A stretch of 16,487 nt of DNA from Pleurotus djamor (GCA_029747585.1 JAPEVF010000969.1:1-16487); one strand, 5' to 3'. Shown: positions 1-8,369, counted from the first letter of the stretch. A program made the numbers and translations. Notes: generated from the sequence alone by a model not told the origin.

Positions 1-431
1 TGCTACTCTTGGGCTCGACCTAGAGTAACCTGCATCGCGAGTCGTCGGGGAGGAGGAACGATCCCTATCTCCTAGTCCCTAGGCCCATCCTCCTAGGTTC
101 ACATCAAGTCACTTTCGGGTTTGTGAGGAGTCAAACGTATCTACGTGGACTGCCAACGTCTCAGAGAGGTACTCGAGCTGACCCTCATAAACGATCCATC
201 AATCTTTCAAATACCCCTGTCGCACATTCAGTCACACTCTGCACACAATTTTCTGGTCGATCGAGACGTGGACACCTTCGCTTTGATTAGTTGGCCATTC
301 CTGGGGAATAACACTCTTTTCTTTTCTTTTCTTTGAAGTACGCTAGCCATCATAATGGCCACCCTTAAGGATTCATTCTCGTTCATCATTGAGGGAGTGG
401 TGTTGCCCGTGTTTTGTGTTCCGTGGCTATT
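1..431. other. Left flank, no gene recognised
   Basis: I see no convincing gene here. Short open frames on both strands lack family features. A pentanucleotide microsatellite lies inside (316-334). The segment ends where the left inverted repeat of the transposon starts, so it is probably host DNA into which the element inserted. Confidence 0.4.
316..334. repeat. (CTTTT)n microsatellite
   Basis: Three perfect copies of the pentamer CTTTT plus a partial fourth. A simple pyrimidine-strand repeat outside the transposon; no function is visible. Confidence 0.8.
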
Positions 432-462
432 TATTGCTGTTTTCAAAATAGTTGGCACTCCG
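432..462 (+). repeat. Left terminal inverted repeat with TA target
   Basis: Pairs with 4121-4151 on the opposite strand: 27 of 31 positions match, including an exact 12-mer GTTGGCACTCCG (451-462) and an exact GTTTTCA block. Mismatches fall at positions 4, 7, 15 and 18 of the repeat. The TA at 432-433 is the likely target-site duplication. Weaker similarity seems to run some tens of bases inward but I could not score it reliably. Confidence 0.8.
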
Positions 463-893
463 CCAAATAGCGTCAAATTGATGCCGCCCGAGCGTCGAAA
501 ACTCATTCATGTCGTATCTCCACGAAAACTCAGTATATCAACAATGTGTAAAGACATTTTTTGCTCATTACATTTATCTTCAATGCACTGTACTGTCGGA
601 TTCACGATCTGAGCATATTTGGTAAGACTGCCTATGAACATACCACTGGACATCTCGCAACGTGCACTGTGTGGACTCAAGACAAGTTCGAAATGGTTCA
701 TTGAGCAACATATGAGCGGGAGGAAAGGGAGGACATGGGGTTATAGGGTGCTTGTGGCGAAATGAGGACCCTTGGTCGTTGTTAGACTAAGGCGGCACCG
801 TTACAGGCCCGCCGATCACTAACCAAATTTCTTCGCCTTCCTCTGGCTCTCCTTCCGAACTGCCACTTTGAATCCCCAGCACAACCCATCTTC
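463..893. promoter_or_regulatory. Leader region between left repeat and the SAM-like gene
   Basis: About 430 bp inside the element with no coding sequence that I can support. The 60 bp before the ATG at 894 are pyrimidine-rich on the + strand, which is common around fungal transcription starts. I see no clear TATA box. It probably carries the promoter of the + strand gene. Confidence 0.35.
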
Positions 894-2800
894 ATGACGA
901 AACTGACCCAACGCAAAGGAACCTCACGCAAGCCTGCCTCGACACGAGGTGGCCGCGGTAGTCGGGGTGGTCGAGGTGGTCGAGGTGGTCGAGGCGGAGG
1001 TAAGACTCAACCGGGGGATATGGAAGAGCGAGAAAATGTCCCTNCCCCCTCCCCCATCTCCTCCTCGTCCACGCCCTCAGCCTCGACGCCTCAAAAAGAA
1101 GGTTCCTGAGGCAGAGAGTGCCGAGGAAGTTGACGAAGACGCTGCTCGACTCCTTATGTCACTGAAGGAATCACCAAATTTGAAGGTCAACCAAACGGTG
1201 TCTGTCTTCGACCGAGTATATGCAAAGGCTCACCGAATCTCAATTGATGAAGCGTTGGCCTTACGAGACGGTGCCAATGACGCAGAAAATTTTGCGGACT
1301 CGGACTCGGACATAGTTGCAGGTGATGGCCAGAGTCAAGAGGTGGAAGGGACAGCACAAGATCTATGGAGAGAATGGACACCACTTGGGGACAGTGGTGA
1401 CGAGCGGGAACAGCAATATGGAGAGGAGGAGGAGGATGGGTGTGAACTTGACGACAGAAGCGAAGAAGCGAGATCTGATGGATTAGGCAACGCCGATGTC
1501 ACTTGTGGGTCCATGATTCGAGTATCAAAATGTTGATGTGTCACACAGGCTAACCACGTATCAAGTGCCGCTATTTGACATCCCATTTGAAGTCGTTGTA
1601 CCAGGGAGAGATGCGACTCGAGTCCTATCTGGAATCAGCTCTCACACGTCCTTCGAGGAATTATTAGGAAAGGTTGCAGAGAAAATGGGTACTCGCCCTG
1701 CCTACCTTTCCGATCTCTGCTACATCCCGTCCTACGCACCGAAAACTCCAAAGCCCAAGCCCAAGCTTTTAGAAGATGAAGAGAGTTGGGAGTATCTTCG
1801 GCAAGATGTCCACCATCACATTGAGACGCAGAAGAGTAAGGCCAAAGGAAAGGCAGGGAAGGCAGGGNCCCATTCCGTATCACCATTATGAATGGCACAA
1901 ACGACGAATCTAAACCTGGTGGTAATGGCAAGAAGGTAAGGAAATACTCACATTTCTTTTTTCGGGAGTGTTGTTGACATCGGGCAGGGAAAACAAGCGG
2001 CTGGGAACACCAATGAAGATAGCGAGAAGACAGCATTCCCTCCTGCTGAGCACAAGATGTACCGGATGATCGAGAAGGAGCATCATTGTCCAACTCACGA
2101 TCGTCCGTGTTTCAACCGAGGAGATGGCTCTCATTATCACTACACCACTCAAGATCTATCCACATGGGCGCTCCTTCTAGTACGTCCATCAGTTCTCACT
2201 GGCAGCCTCTCGACCTTACGATCAATTCACAACGCAAAACCTTGGTAGAGCAAGGGTAGGGCGCTTCTCACAGAACCACCGGCTCAGTTGAATCTTCTAG
2301 ATAAGGAGAAGATGCAGCAGCAGCAAGTAGCGAGATCAGCCCGGGCCTTGACTCTCCCTGAAGCCTCCATAGGCTCAAGCTCCGAGCCTCCAAACTGGCT
2401 TGGGCCAATGATGGCTATCCTGGCCGCAGCCCAGCGCCCCATGGCACCAGCTTCGCCAGCCGCGCCAATGTTTGCGCCTCCCAGTGAGCCACCCACGCCA
2501 GTTTCCCAGGCCAGTCAAAAGCGTTCATCCCAGGTCTCTCTCGTTGCGGAAACTCCCTTACTCCAAGACTGGCTCCCGGCCCTTGACGAGCATCCTGTTT
2601 ACGGACGCCACGGCGACAATTTTGGCAGTCTCTTGCCCATTTTCACCAAGGAGAGACTCTTCGACATTGGTGATCTTCTATCCCTTGAAAAGGAAACCCT
2701 GGAAAAACTTGTTGGATCAATTGGTGTTGTCAATCGGTTACGCCAGTATGCGAATGCGGAGCTTGAGGCCATCCACGCGCCCAAGCAACATCATTTTTAG
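894..2800 (+). CDS. RGG-box / ubiquitin-like / Cys-His / SAM-like protein (uncharacterised basidiomycete family), four exons
   Basis: Exons I infer: 894-1504, 1566-1935, 1988-2179 and 2249-2800. Introns: 1505-1565 (GTGGGT..AG, branch CTAAC), 1936-1987 (GTAAGG..CAG) and 2180-2248 (GTACGT..TAG, with an in-frame stop). Total 1725 nt, about 574 residues. Domains in order: an RGG/GGR-rich basic tail (residues about 18-37); a proline/serine then acidic disordered stretch (50-200); a compact domain in exon 2 (about 205-325, with TSFEELLGKVAEKMGTR-like and YIPSY segments) that recalls ubiquitin-like/PB1 folds; a Cys-His cluster in exon 3, C-x2-H-x3-C-x7-H-x-H; a proline-rich linker; and a C-terminal SAM-like helical domain (about 495-570, starting LLQDWLPALDEHPVYG). 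I recognise this order as a lineage-expanded basidiomycete family with no known role; nucleic-acid binding through RGG and Cys-His is inference. The frame jumps at N 1044 and back at N 1868, net zero, so these are probably homopolymer errors rather than mutations. It lies inside the transposon, convergent with the transposase. Confidence 0.75.
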
Positions 2801-2806
2801 GATTTA

Positions 2807-3950
2807 CTAGATATAGCCACACTTATGATAGTATCCCAGGGCGTGTACATGTCCAATGGTGTATGCTGCCTCAATAAGATGAAGATACACATAGATATCA
2901 TCCTCCTCCTCCTCACTTTGAACCCCCCCCAATGACTTTGTGCCTTCGGACGTAAGCCTTGATGGCAGAGAATGCAAGTTCGATCGGATTGTAGTCTGGT
3001 GAGTACGGTGGCAAAAACATGACCCGCATACCGCTGTAGGATATCCATTAGTCACAAGCTGGTGGCAACATAGTAGAAAAGTCTCACCGAGACACGATGA
3101 GATCAATCACTCGAGGGTCTTTGTGGATTCGAGCGTTATCCATTACAATGACAGAATTGGGGGCCGGGAACGGTTGCATCTTGTCGAGAAGCCCTTCGAT
3201 GAACTCATAGAACAGACGGGAAGTAAATGAGCCTTCAACGATCTTGACATGAATTATGCCTTGAAGCGACAAGGCGGGGAGGAGGGAGTATCTTCGTCCA
3301 CGAACAAAGAAGACATTACTGGACAGGCGTTCACCGCGTGGGGTCCAACCTCGGTTGCGAACACCAGTGCGTCGGTCAAAGGAGCTTTCATCGACGAACA
3401 CGGTTTGCTCCGGTGTAAACTGAATGCCATACTCGTACCGGAATGCAGCACGTTTCTCAGCGCTTCGTTCGCAGGCATTCTTGGTGATCTGGATGGACTC
3501 ATTTAGTATTGGAATCTTGAATTTCGGAATCACACCTTCTTCAATGTGAATCCACAACGCGTAAGGGTTCTATGGATGGAGGTAAGGGAGACTTCCACAC
3601 CCCTTCGTTCGTAAAGCTGAGTTTGGAGCTCGTCGAGATACAAATCCGGTGAGCGAGCGAGTGCACCCTTGAGGAACTAGATGGGGAAAAGCATGGCGAA
3701 GTGATGAGAAACTGGAATAGTAGGAACATACCTGGATGTCTACCATCGTCAACCGCCGCCGCCTCCCTCTCAATTCCGCTTGGATTCCCACATCATCTAC
3801 GGTTCCCGTCCTTCGGTAGTTGGATAATATTCTGAAGATGCTTCGGCGACTACAGCCAGTATATGTGGCAATTTTTTCAACGGTCAGGTAGCGAGACATT
3901 GATAAAATGGCCACGCGAAGGTCATTTGAAGATTTGCGGCCTCGTGCCAT
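2807..3950 (-). CDS. Tc1/mariner-family DD34E transposase, four exons, frame broken near the C-terminus
   Basis: Cut-and-paste transposase. Exons (minus order): 3950-3732, 3676-3536, 3488-3088 and 3033-2807. Introns: 3677-3731 (GTATGT..TAG), 3489-3535 (GTGTGA..CAG) and 3034-3087 (GTGAGA..CAG); all phases join. ATG 3950 ([12 protein letters not shown]) is the first ATG in frame; the frame extends further up only with GTG. Residues 1-120 hold two helix-turn-helix-like segments ([20 protein letters not shown], then [13 protein letters not shown]), expected to bind the terminal repeats. Catalytic acids: D153 in [12 protein letters not shown]237 in [11 protein letters not shown]272 in [12 protein letters not shown]. 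There are 34 residues between the second D and the E, hence DD34E as in Tc1/impala. Read literally, a run of eight G (minus strand, 2923-2930) leads to TGA at 2913-2915 and 293 residues. The next frame, reached by a one-base slip there, continues with an acidic stretch and a CGY ending typical of such transposases to 2807, about 328 residues. Recent mutation or sequencing error cannot be told apart. Confidence 0.9.
2923..2930 (-). other. G8 homopolymer at the transposase frame break
   Basis: Eight C on the + strand. On the coding strand the catalytic frame enters as Lys-Val-Ile-Gly-Gly and reaches a stop four codons after the run. The adjacent frame remains open for another 35 or so codons with the expected C-terminal composition. 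The single Ns elsewhere in the window also sit next to homopolymers, so an assembly error is as likely as a true mutation. Confidence 0.7.
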
Positions 3951-4120
3951 GGGAAGGAGGTGATTTGGTGTAGATATGTGTGTACTGATGATATCTTGCA
4001 CTGAGTAGTGTTATGATAAAGAGGAAGAAGAAGACAGAATGTAGATCGGAGGGGAATTGAGCGAGATATGGATTGAAAATAAAGTACGGTGCACAGGCGC
4101 TACAATTCATCACAAATGGT
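3951..4120 (-). promoter_or_regulatory. Transposase upstream region
   Basis: About 170 bp between the transposase ATG and the right terminal repeat, A/T-richer than its surroundings on the coding strand. It must hold the transposase promoter if the element is autonomous. No specific motif is claimed. Confidence 0.35.
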
Positions 4121-4151
4121 CGGAGTGCCAACTTTTCTGAAAACGGCTATA
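4121..4151 (-). repeat. Right terminal inverted repeat with TA target
   Basis: Reverse complement of 432-462 at 27 of 31 positions. The exact 12-mer is CGGAGTGCCAAC at 4121-4132, and the outer TA is at 4150-4151. Past the TA the two flanks no longer resemble each other, which fixes the likely end of the element. Confidence 0.8.
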
Positions 4152-4685
4152 ATGGACTCTAGGATGGCTTGCATAAGAATGGAAGCGTCTACTCACTCGA
4201 TGGGTGGGTGGATGTACGCGACATGTCAGGACAATGGCGACACAATACTTATCCGCATTTTGCTCGCGCCCTGCTCGCGCAGTGGTATAGTAATACTTGA
4301 GTAATACTTTCTTTAGTCCTAGCATCATCGTGCATCCAGAATCATATTTTGGCCGCAAATTCAGTATATGGTCGGAAATTCAGCGTAATTTGCTGCTGAG
4401 AGTTGGCGCTTCTGTCTGTGGAGGTTGACTCTGTTTGAACCTCGAGATTCGAAGTTGGCCGTGCCAGTCAGGGGTATTCACGTGTTGCGACGCGATGCCT
4501 GATTCCATTTCTGGCGACTTGGTCTCTTCACAGGCTACCACCACGGTCTCTGCGCCGTCTTCCCTCCAACCACAGCTACAATATAGCTTGAAGCGTGACA
4601 GTTGGGCTGAAAAGGCCCCAATGCGGACATAGGCCTTCTTCGTAATCAAGCACCACCACCACCACCACCAACCGCGCTCGGAGTT
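4152..4685 (+). promoter_or_regulatory. Intergenic region upstream of the STB6-like gene
   Basis: No gene that I can support. It contains a duplicated GTAATACTT (about 4288-4308) and a pair of short inverted arms, GCAAATT and AATTTGC, about 4356-4392. It ends in a (CAC)n tract just before the ATG. It should hold the promoter of the gene at 4686; the transposon ends about 535 bp upstream of that ATG. Confidence 0.4.
4651..4670 (+). repeat. (CAC)n microsatellite in the leader of the STB6-like gene
   Basis: Six full CAC units and a partial seventh, 15 bp before the ATG, so probably within the 5' untranslated leader. Confidence 0.8.
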
Positions 4686-5347
4686 ATGAACAACATCCTT
4701 TTGCTCCCTGTTCTCAATACGTCTCGGACGCAGGGCCTAATTCCTTTCAATTTCCACATTCTGCGCGACGACATACAGCTGGACGGCTACCAACTGTACG
4801 CAGTGGAGAAATGGATTGTCGATCGCAAACGGACGCTACCCGTTCTGACTGTATACACCGGACACCCAGAACACACTATCCCTGTGGTTTCACTTGCGCC
4901 AGAGAGCGCGGAGGAGTGGGACAAGGCTATCCACTACCTGAGGCGCGATGGTGCGAGACCGAAGCAAACGCCGCATGGAATCATCATGAATACGTCTCTT
5001 GCGGGGTTTCGGAGCGACTTTACGATTGTGTATATTCCTGGGGGATACTTTGGAGCAGTGAAGGATCAGCTGTATACGAACATTAACTTGCTGCGGATGG
5101 GGTGCTCTGGGAGAAGTGCGTTGACATTGGAGGAACCAAGGTATGTTGTGCTTTCTTTGTTATTTTGAGGCTGGGTTCGCCGAACTGCGTTGTTAGTGAT
5201 ACGACGAAGGATCGGTTTATCTCAATGTACCATTTACCAGAGTTTTCGGTCACCGATGCCCCCTTGCCGCAAGCATCAAGTCCGTCACGACCGAAGCCTA
5301 AGAAGAAACTGAAGTGGGAAGTAAATTCTAAGAGGCAGGCGTGGTAA
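4686..5347 (+). CDS. STB6-like N-terminal domain protein, short form, two exons
   Basis: Exons 4686-5140 and 5197-5347; the intron 5141-5196 (GTATGT..TAG, 56 nt) splits a Ser codon and restores one frame, giving 201 residues. The segments FHILRDDIQLDGYQLYAVEK (about 23-42), LTVYTGHP, HYLRRDGARPKQTPHG, YTNINLLRMGCSGRSALTLE (about 127-146) and DTTKDRFISMYHLP match my recollection of the fungal STB6-like N-terminal domain. In yeast, STB6 was named as a Sin3-binding protein; molecular function is unclear and I assign none here. Family members I recall are several hundred residues. This one stops soon after the conserved domain with a basic tail (RPKPKKKLKWEV) that might act as a nuclear signal. 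The final TGG-TAA overlaps a GTAAGG at 5344, which could instead be a donor for a further exon (acceptor possible at 5415-5416), so the C-terminus is uncertain. No signal peptide or membrane segment is visible. Confidence 0.72.
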
Positions 5348-5445
5348 GGGCGGAGATGAACTCTAAACGGTTAAAAAGAGTCCAAGTCCATGCATCCCAA
5401 CACCTCAAACTGACAGGGTTTCCCCTCCCGAAGGTACGCTGTAGC

Positions 5446-5481
5446 CAGCGGAAAAAGGGGGTCTCCCCCCAGATTCCGCTG
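5446..5481. repeat. Two-part stem-loop downstream of the STB6-like gene
   Basis: Outer arms CAGCGGAA (5446-5453) and TTCCGCTG (5474-5481) pair perfectly. Nested inside, GGGGG (5457-5461) pairs with a C6 run (5465-5470) around a TCT loop. Eight plus five base pairs with a small internal loop is well beyond a casual palindrome. It might act in the 3' end of the upstream transcript or be part of a small RNA; the function is unknown. Confidence 0.6.
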
Positions 5482-5628
5482 TGTGTATTGACTATCTACC
5501 AGTACAGATCAAGGGTGCGAGTAGGGTACCGACTACGTTTACGGCTAGCTAAGGGCAAGGACTCGCAGGTCTGCGATGCGGTAAGGTTGCAAGTCCTCAT
5601 GCTGTCGATACAGTGGGCGCTTGAATGG

Positions 5629-5690
5629 ACGCTGGCTTCGTGACAGATTCAAGACTCGAAGAGCCAGCGTAGACTTGTAGAGTAGTCTAC
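5629..5690. repeat. Two abutting hairpins
   Basis: First hairpin: ACGCTGGCT (5629-5637) with AGCCAGCGT (5662-5670), nine perfect pairs around a 24-nt loop. Second: GTAGACT (5669-5675) with AGTCTAC (5684-5690), seven pairs around an 8-nt loop. The arms overlap by two bases, so the two structures would compete. They lie just past the last recognisable intron of the minus-strand locus. Confidence 0.55.
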
Positions 5691-6420
5691 AGTGTCGTGT
5701 ATCCCGAAACAAAAAAGATGGTACTAGAGAAATGAGAAACAATGAGAAAATGAACAAGAAATGAGAACATGAGATCAACCTACCAGGCGAGTGTTCTCCG
5801 CAATGTAGAGTTTGTGGCACAGTCAAAAAGGAGACTTTGGAGGAAGGTGGCGAAAGATGCAGCATGCCATGCAGTGTGGTCGTGACTCTTCGTGATTCTT
5901 GACAGGGTGGGAATGAGTCCGTCAAGTGGTTGGTGGCGCGGTCAAGCCTCGAGGAGGCACGGACATCGAACATGGGCCTTGTGAAGCAACCTCCAGCAAC
6001 CTTGACACCCCAAGTTGGCGATGGTGGGCGCTACAGAGAGCTCAATGACACTGAGCCGGTTGGTAGCGCGGAAAAGGAGATGGTTTGTCCTATCATAGTT
6101 CGAGCGACGTGCGATGGGCAAAGGGAGGCGAGCTGGTTGGTCGCGCGATCGAGAAGTGCCATGAAGATACAGCGAAGATGTGTATTTCAGACATAACAAA
6201 GGTGGTGGTGCGCTCGAGGAGGGGTGAAGATGCTGGTCCTAGACGCGCGAAGCTCTGAGCCTGACACTGGCCTGAAGGCGAGTGAGTTAAACGGACACGA
6301 AATTAATGCTAGAAGAAATGATAGATAAGAACAAAGACAAGAAATGAGAACATGGAAGGAACTTACATGGAAAGTGGTGTCCCCAAACGGCCTTGGTGAC
6401 GCAGTCGAGGTGGATGAGTG

Positions 6421-6629
6421 TCACTCTTGCGAAAAAGGGGGACGGTTGACCAAGGAAGCAAAACAATCGGATTCGGACTGCGGATGGCAGAGGTGGTTGG
6501 TGGCGCGGTCGAGAAGGGGTGAGGGGATGCGGGTTGATGCTAGACCTTCAAATGGATAGGTGCCGCGAAATCTGGGACAATAACAACATGAGAAAAGAAA
6601 GCAGGAGCAGAAACATAGAATAAACTTAC
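6421..6629 (-). repeat. Tandem repeat unit A (exon part plus intron)
   Basis: Similar over its whole length to 6886-7099; about 85% in the first 90 bases by eye. It includes one LDRATN motif, the following exon part and the complete intron 6572-6629. The offset between units is about 466-470 bp. Confidence 0.8.
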
Positions 6630-6885
6630 AAAAGGGCATCATGGAGGGACAGTCGGAAAGAAACATGAAGGAAGGCCTCGTGAAGACGCAGGAGGACAAC
6701 ACTATTTCGAAAAGAGAACACATAAGAAACAAGACTAGCAATGGGAACATGAGATGAACTTACGAAACAAGGGTATAGGTACGAAGCCTTCGACCCAATG
6801 AACCCAATGGAGGCATTAACGGCGGCGTGTAGTATGGGCGCTGGTGGTGTGGTCGAAAAGGGAGATAAGGGAATGGAAGAGTGTA

Positions 6886-7099
6886 TCACTCTTGCGACAA
6901 AGGGGGTTGGTTGACCAAGGAAACAAAATGATTGGATTCCGAATGCAGATGGCAGAAGAGGTGGTTGGTGGCGCGGTCGAGAAGACGTGAGGATACGAGA
7001 CGTGGGGTGAGCCTTCAAAGGAATAGGGTCGGCGTCGCGGGATCTGACACAAAGACCATGAGACAAGGAAACATGAGCGGGAACATATAATAAACTTAC
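6886..7099 (-). repeat. Tandem repeat unit B (exon part plus intron)
   Basis: Partner of 6421-6629. The intron 7044-7099 aligns with 6572-6629 at the same place in the unit (both start GTAAGTTTATT and have ATGTT near position 14). The duplication therefore copied exon and intron together, as genomic DNA and not through cDNA. Confidence 0.8.
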
Positions 7100-8369
7100 C
7101 AAACGGGTGGACACCGGGTGCCATGCAGACACCCTGTTCATCCCTCGAGACGGGGATTCGGAACACAACGAACGGCGTATAGAGATGGCCAGCACATTGT
7201 TTCATACCCAGGGGACTCGGACTTGGATGATAGAACTATTGGAAAAGAAAAACACGTAAGAAACAGGGTTAGAAATGAGAACATGAGACAAACTTACGAA
7301 GCAAACAATCAAGTACTTACAGACCGGCCAATCCTTCTCCGCAAGAGGGGAGATGTGAGAACGGCTTGGCGTGGTTGAGGAGTGACCCGAACTTGACGCG
7401 AGGAATGTTCAGCAGGAAATGGACTAGAATAAGCTTGCATGAGCCCGGAAAACAGATATGAGGGAACTAACATAACTTACAAGGGAGCTGTTGGTTAAGG
7501 TGCCATGAAACCTCCATAACAAGTCCTCACGAAAGGGAAGATGGAGAAGCGGCCCGGGTGGCGCGGTCGAGAAGAGAGCTAAGTGTAGTGATGTCGACTT
7601 CGGCTTGATGGAGGAGAGTATACCCCATGCAACGGAGGAAGCAAAAATTATCGGGCTGGGGGCAGGAGAGTTGGTTGGTAGCGCGGTCGAGCCGAAAAAG
7701 TATGCCGGTAACCCATGTCGCTGGTAAAGCCATGTCAAGACGTGAAAGCACGGCCCGCCGATCGACCAACGAGAGCACTGGAGGAAAGAGAACATGAGGA
7801 TACTAAGGCATCTAGAGAATCAAGAGGACACTTACACAACGACTGGGGTCGCGGAAACCATCCTCAGGGCTCAAGTGGTTGGTCGCGCGATCGAGGAGCG
7901 AGACTCAAACAAGAGAGTCCGGTCGAGTCGAAGAGGGGATCTCCTTCACGAGAGAGTCCGCCTCAAAAAGATACGGATAGTAAGGGTACGAGGCCACGCG
8001 GCGCTGATCGGCCGGTTCAAGATAATGGTCAACTGAAAATAGAACGAGATGAGTTCAACATAACGTCCAAGAGACAAGATAGAAGGAAAAAAAAAAGTTG
8101 AAAATACTCACAAGTCTGTTCGGTCACTTGATCAGCGAAAAAGTGACGACGTTCAGGGTGTGGATGACCGTCGCATCGGCCCATTGCAAGCGACGGAAGG
8201 GGGCCGGCATGGTTCTACACAAGAGGGAAAAGAGTCAGTACATCGGCCGGCTATTGTGGGCATAAAACATACCAAAGAGGAAGCACCACATCGAGTCCTG
8301 CGCATGGACATCGCGAGCAGGGGGACGGATAGCAAGGGAGGAATCATGGAGGACAGCCATGGTCAGGGT

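Larger units (their letters stand above)
434..4149. mobile_element. Two-gene Tc1/mariner-like DNA transposon
   Basis: Seen: an inverted repeat of 31 nt with 27 matches at 432-462 and 4121-4151. Its outermost two bases are TA on both sides (432-433 and 4150-4151), and similarity stops there. Tc1/mariner elements duplicate a TA target, so the body is most simply 434-4149, about 3.7 kb, with 29-bp terminal repeats. Inside are a DD34E transposase on the - strand and an unrelated RGG / ubiquitin-like / Cys-His / SAM-like gene on the + strand. The two converge with 6 bp between stop codons, and nothing else coding lies between the repeats. One-gene Tc1 elements are usually 1.3-2 kb, so this one is unusually large because of the second gene. 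Alternative: the transposon inserted beside an unrelated gene, but then the left repeat would be expected between the two genes, where there is no room. The transposase frame is broken (see that entry), so this copy may be non-autonomous. Confidence 0.7.
5927..7896 (-). repeat. Dispersed array of ten LDRATN-coding motif copies
   Basis: A 20-25 bp motif, on the + strand about GGTTGGTGGCGCGGTCGAG, recurs at 5927-5946, 6056-6076, 6133-6153, 6389-6413, 6493-6516, 6839-6861, 6960-6985, 7552-7574, 7671-7692 and 7876-7896. All are in one orientation. A more diverged copy is at about 8978-9010. On the minus strand most read Leu-Asp-Arg-Ala-Thr-Asn-(His/Gln)-Leu. Differences cluster at third codon positions (GAC/GAT, GCC/GCG/GCT, CAC/CAG/CAA), a mark of past selection on protein. 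Copies mostly come in pairs 103-131 bp apart within one exon. Confidence 0.8.

Noticed and set aside
340..431. Possible extension of the inverted repeats outside the TA borders
   Set aside because: Scattered matches at similar distances looked tempting, but base-by-base comparison just outside the TA shows no more agreement than chance.
228..506. Minus-strand ORF sharing a GVPT-x-LKTAI segment with a + strand ORF at 4089-4304
   Set aside because: The shared residues are only the translation of the two terminal inverted repeats of the transposon. Neither frame is conserved beyond the repeat, so I do not call them genes.
3249..3506. Plus-strand ORF inside the transposase
   Set aside because: A shadow of the transposase catalytic exon, which is clearly coding on the minus strand with the DD34E residues.
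5927..7896. CRISPR-like or satellite array
   Set aside because: Spacing is irregular (77 to about 570 bp), the motif diverges in a codon-wise pattern, and introns lie between copies. It is a gene repeat in a eukaryotic genome, not a CRISPR or a simple satellite.
7715..8101. Plus-strand charged ORFs over the repeat array
   Set aside because: They are antisense to the motif-bearing exons. The splice signals and third-position variation of the motif both point to the minus strand.
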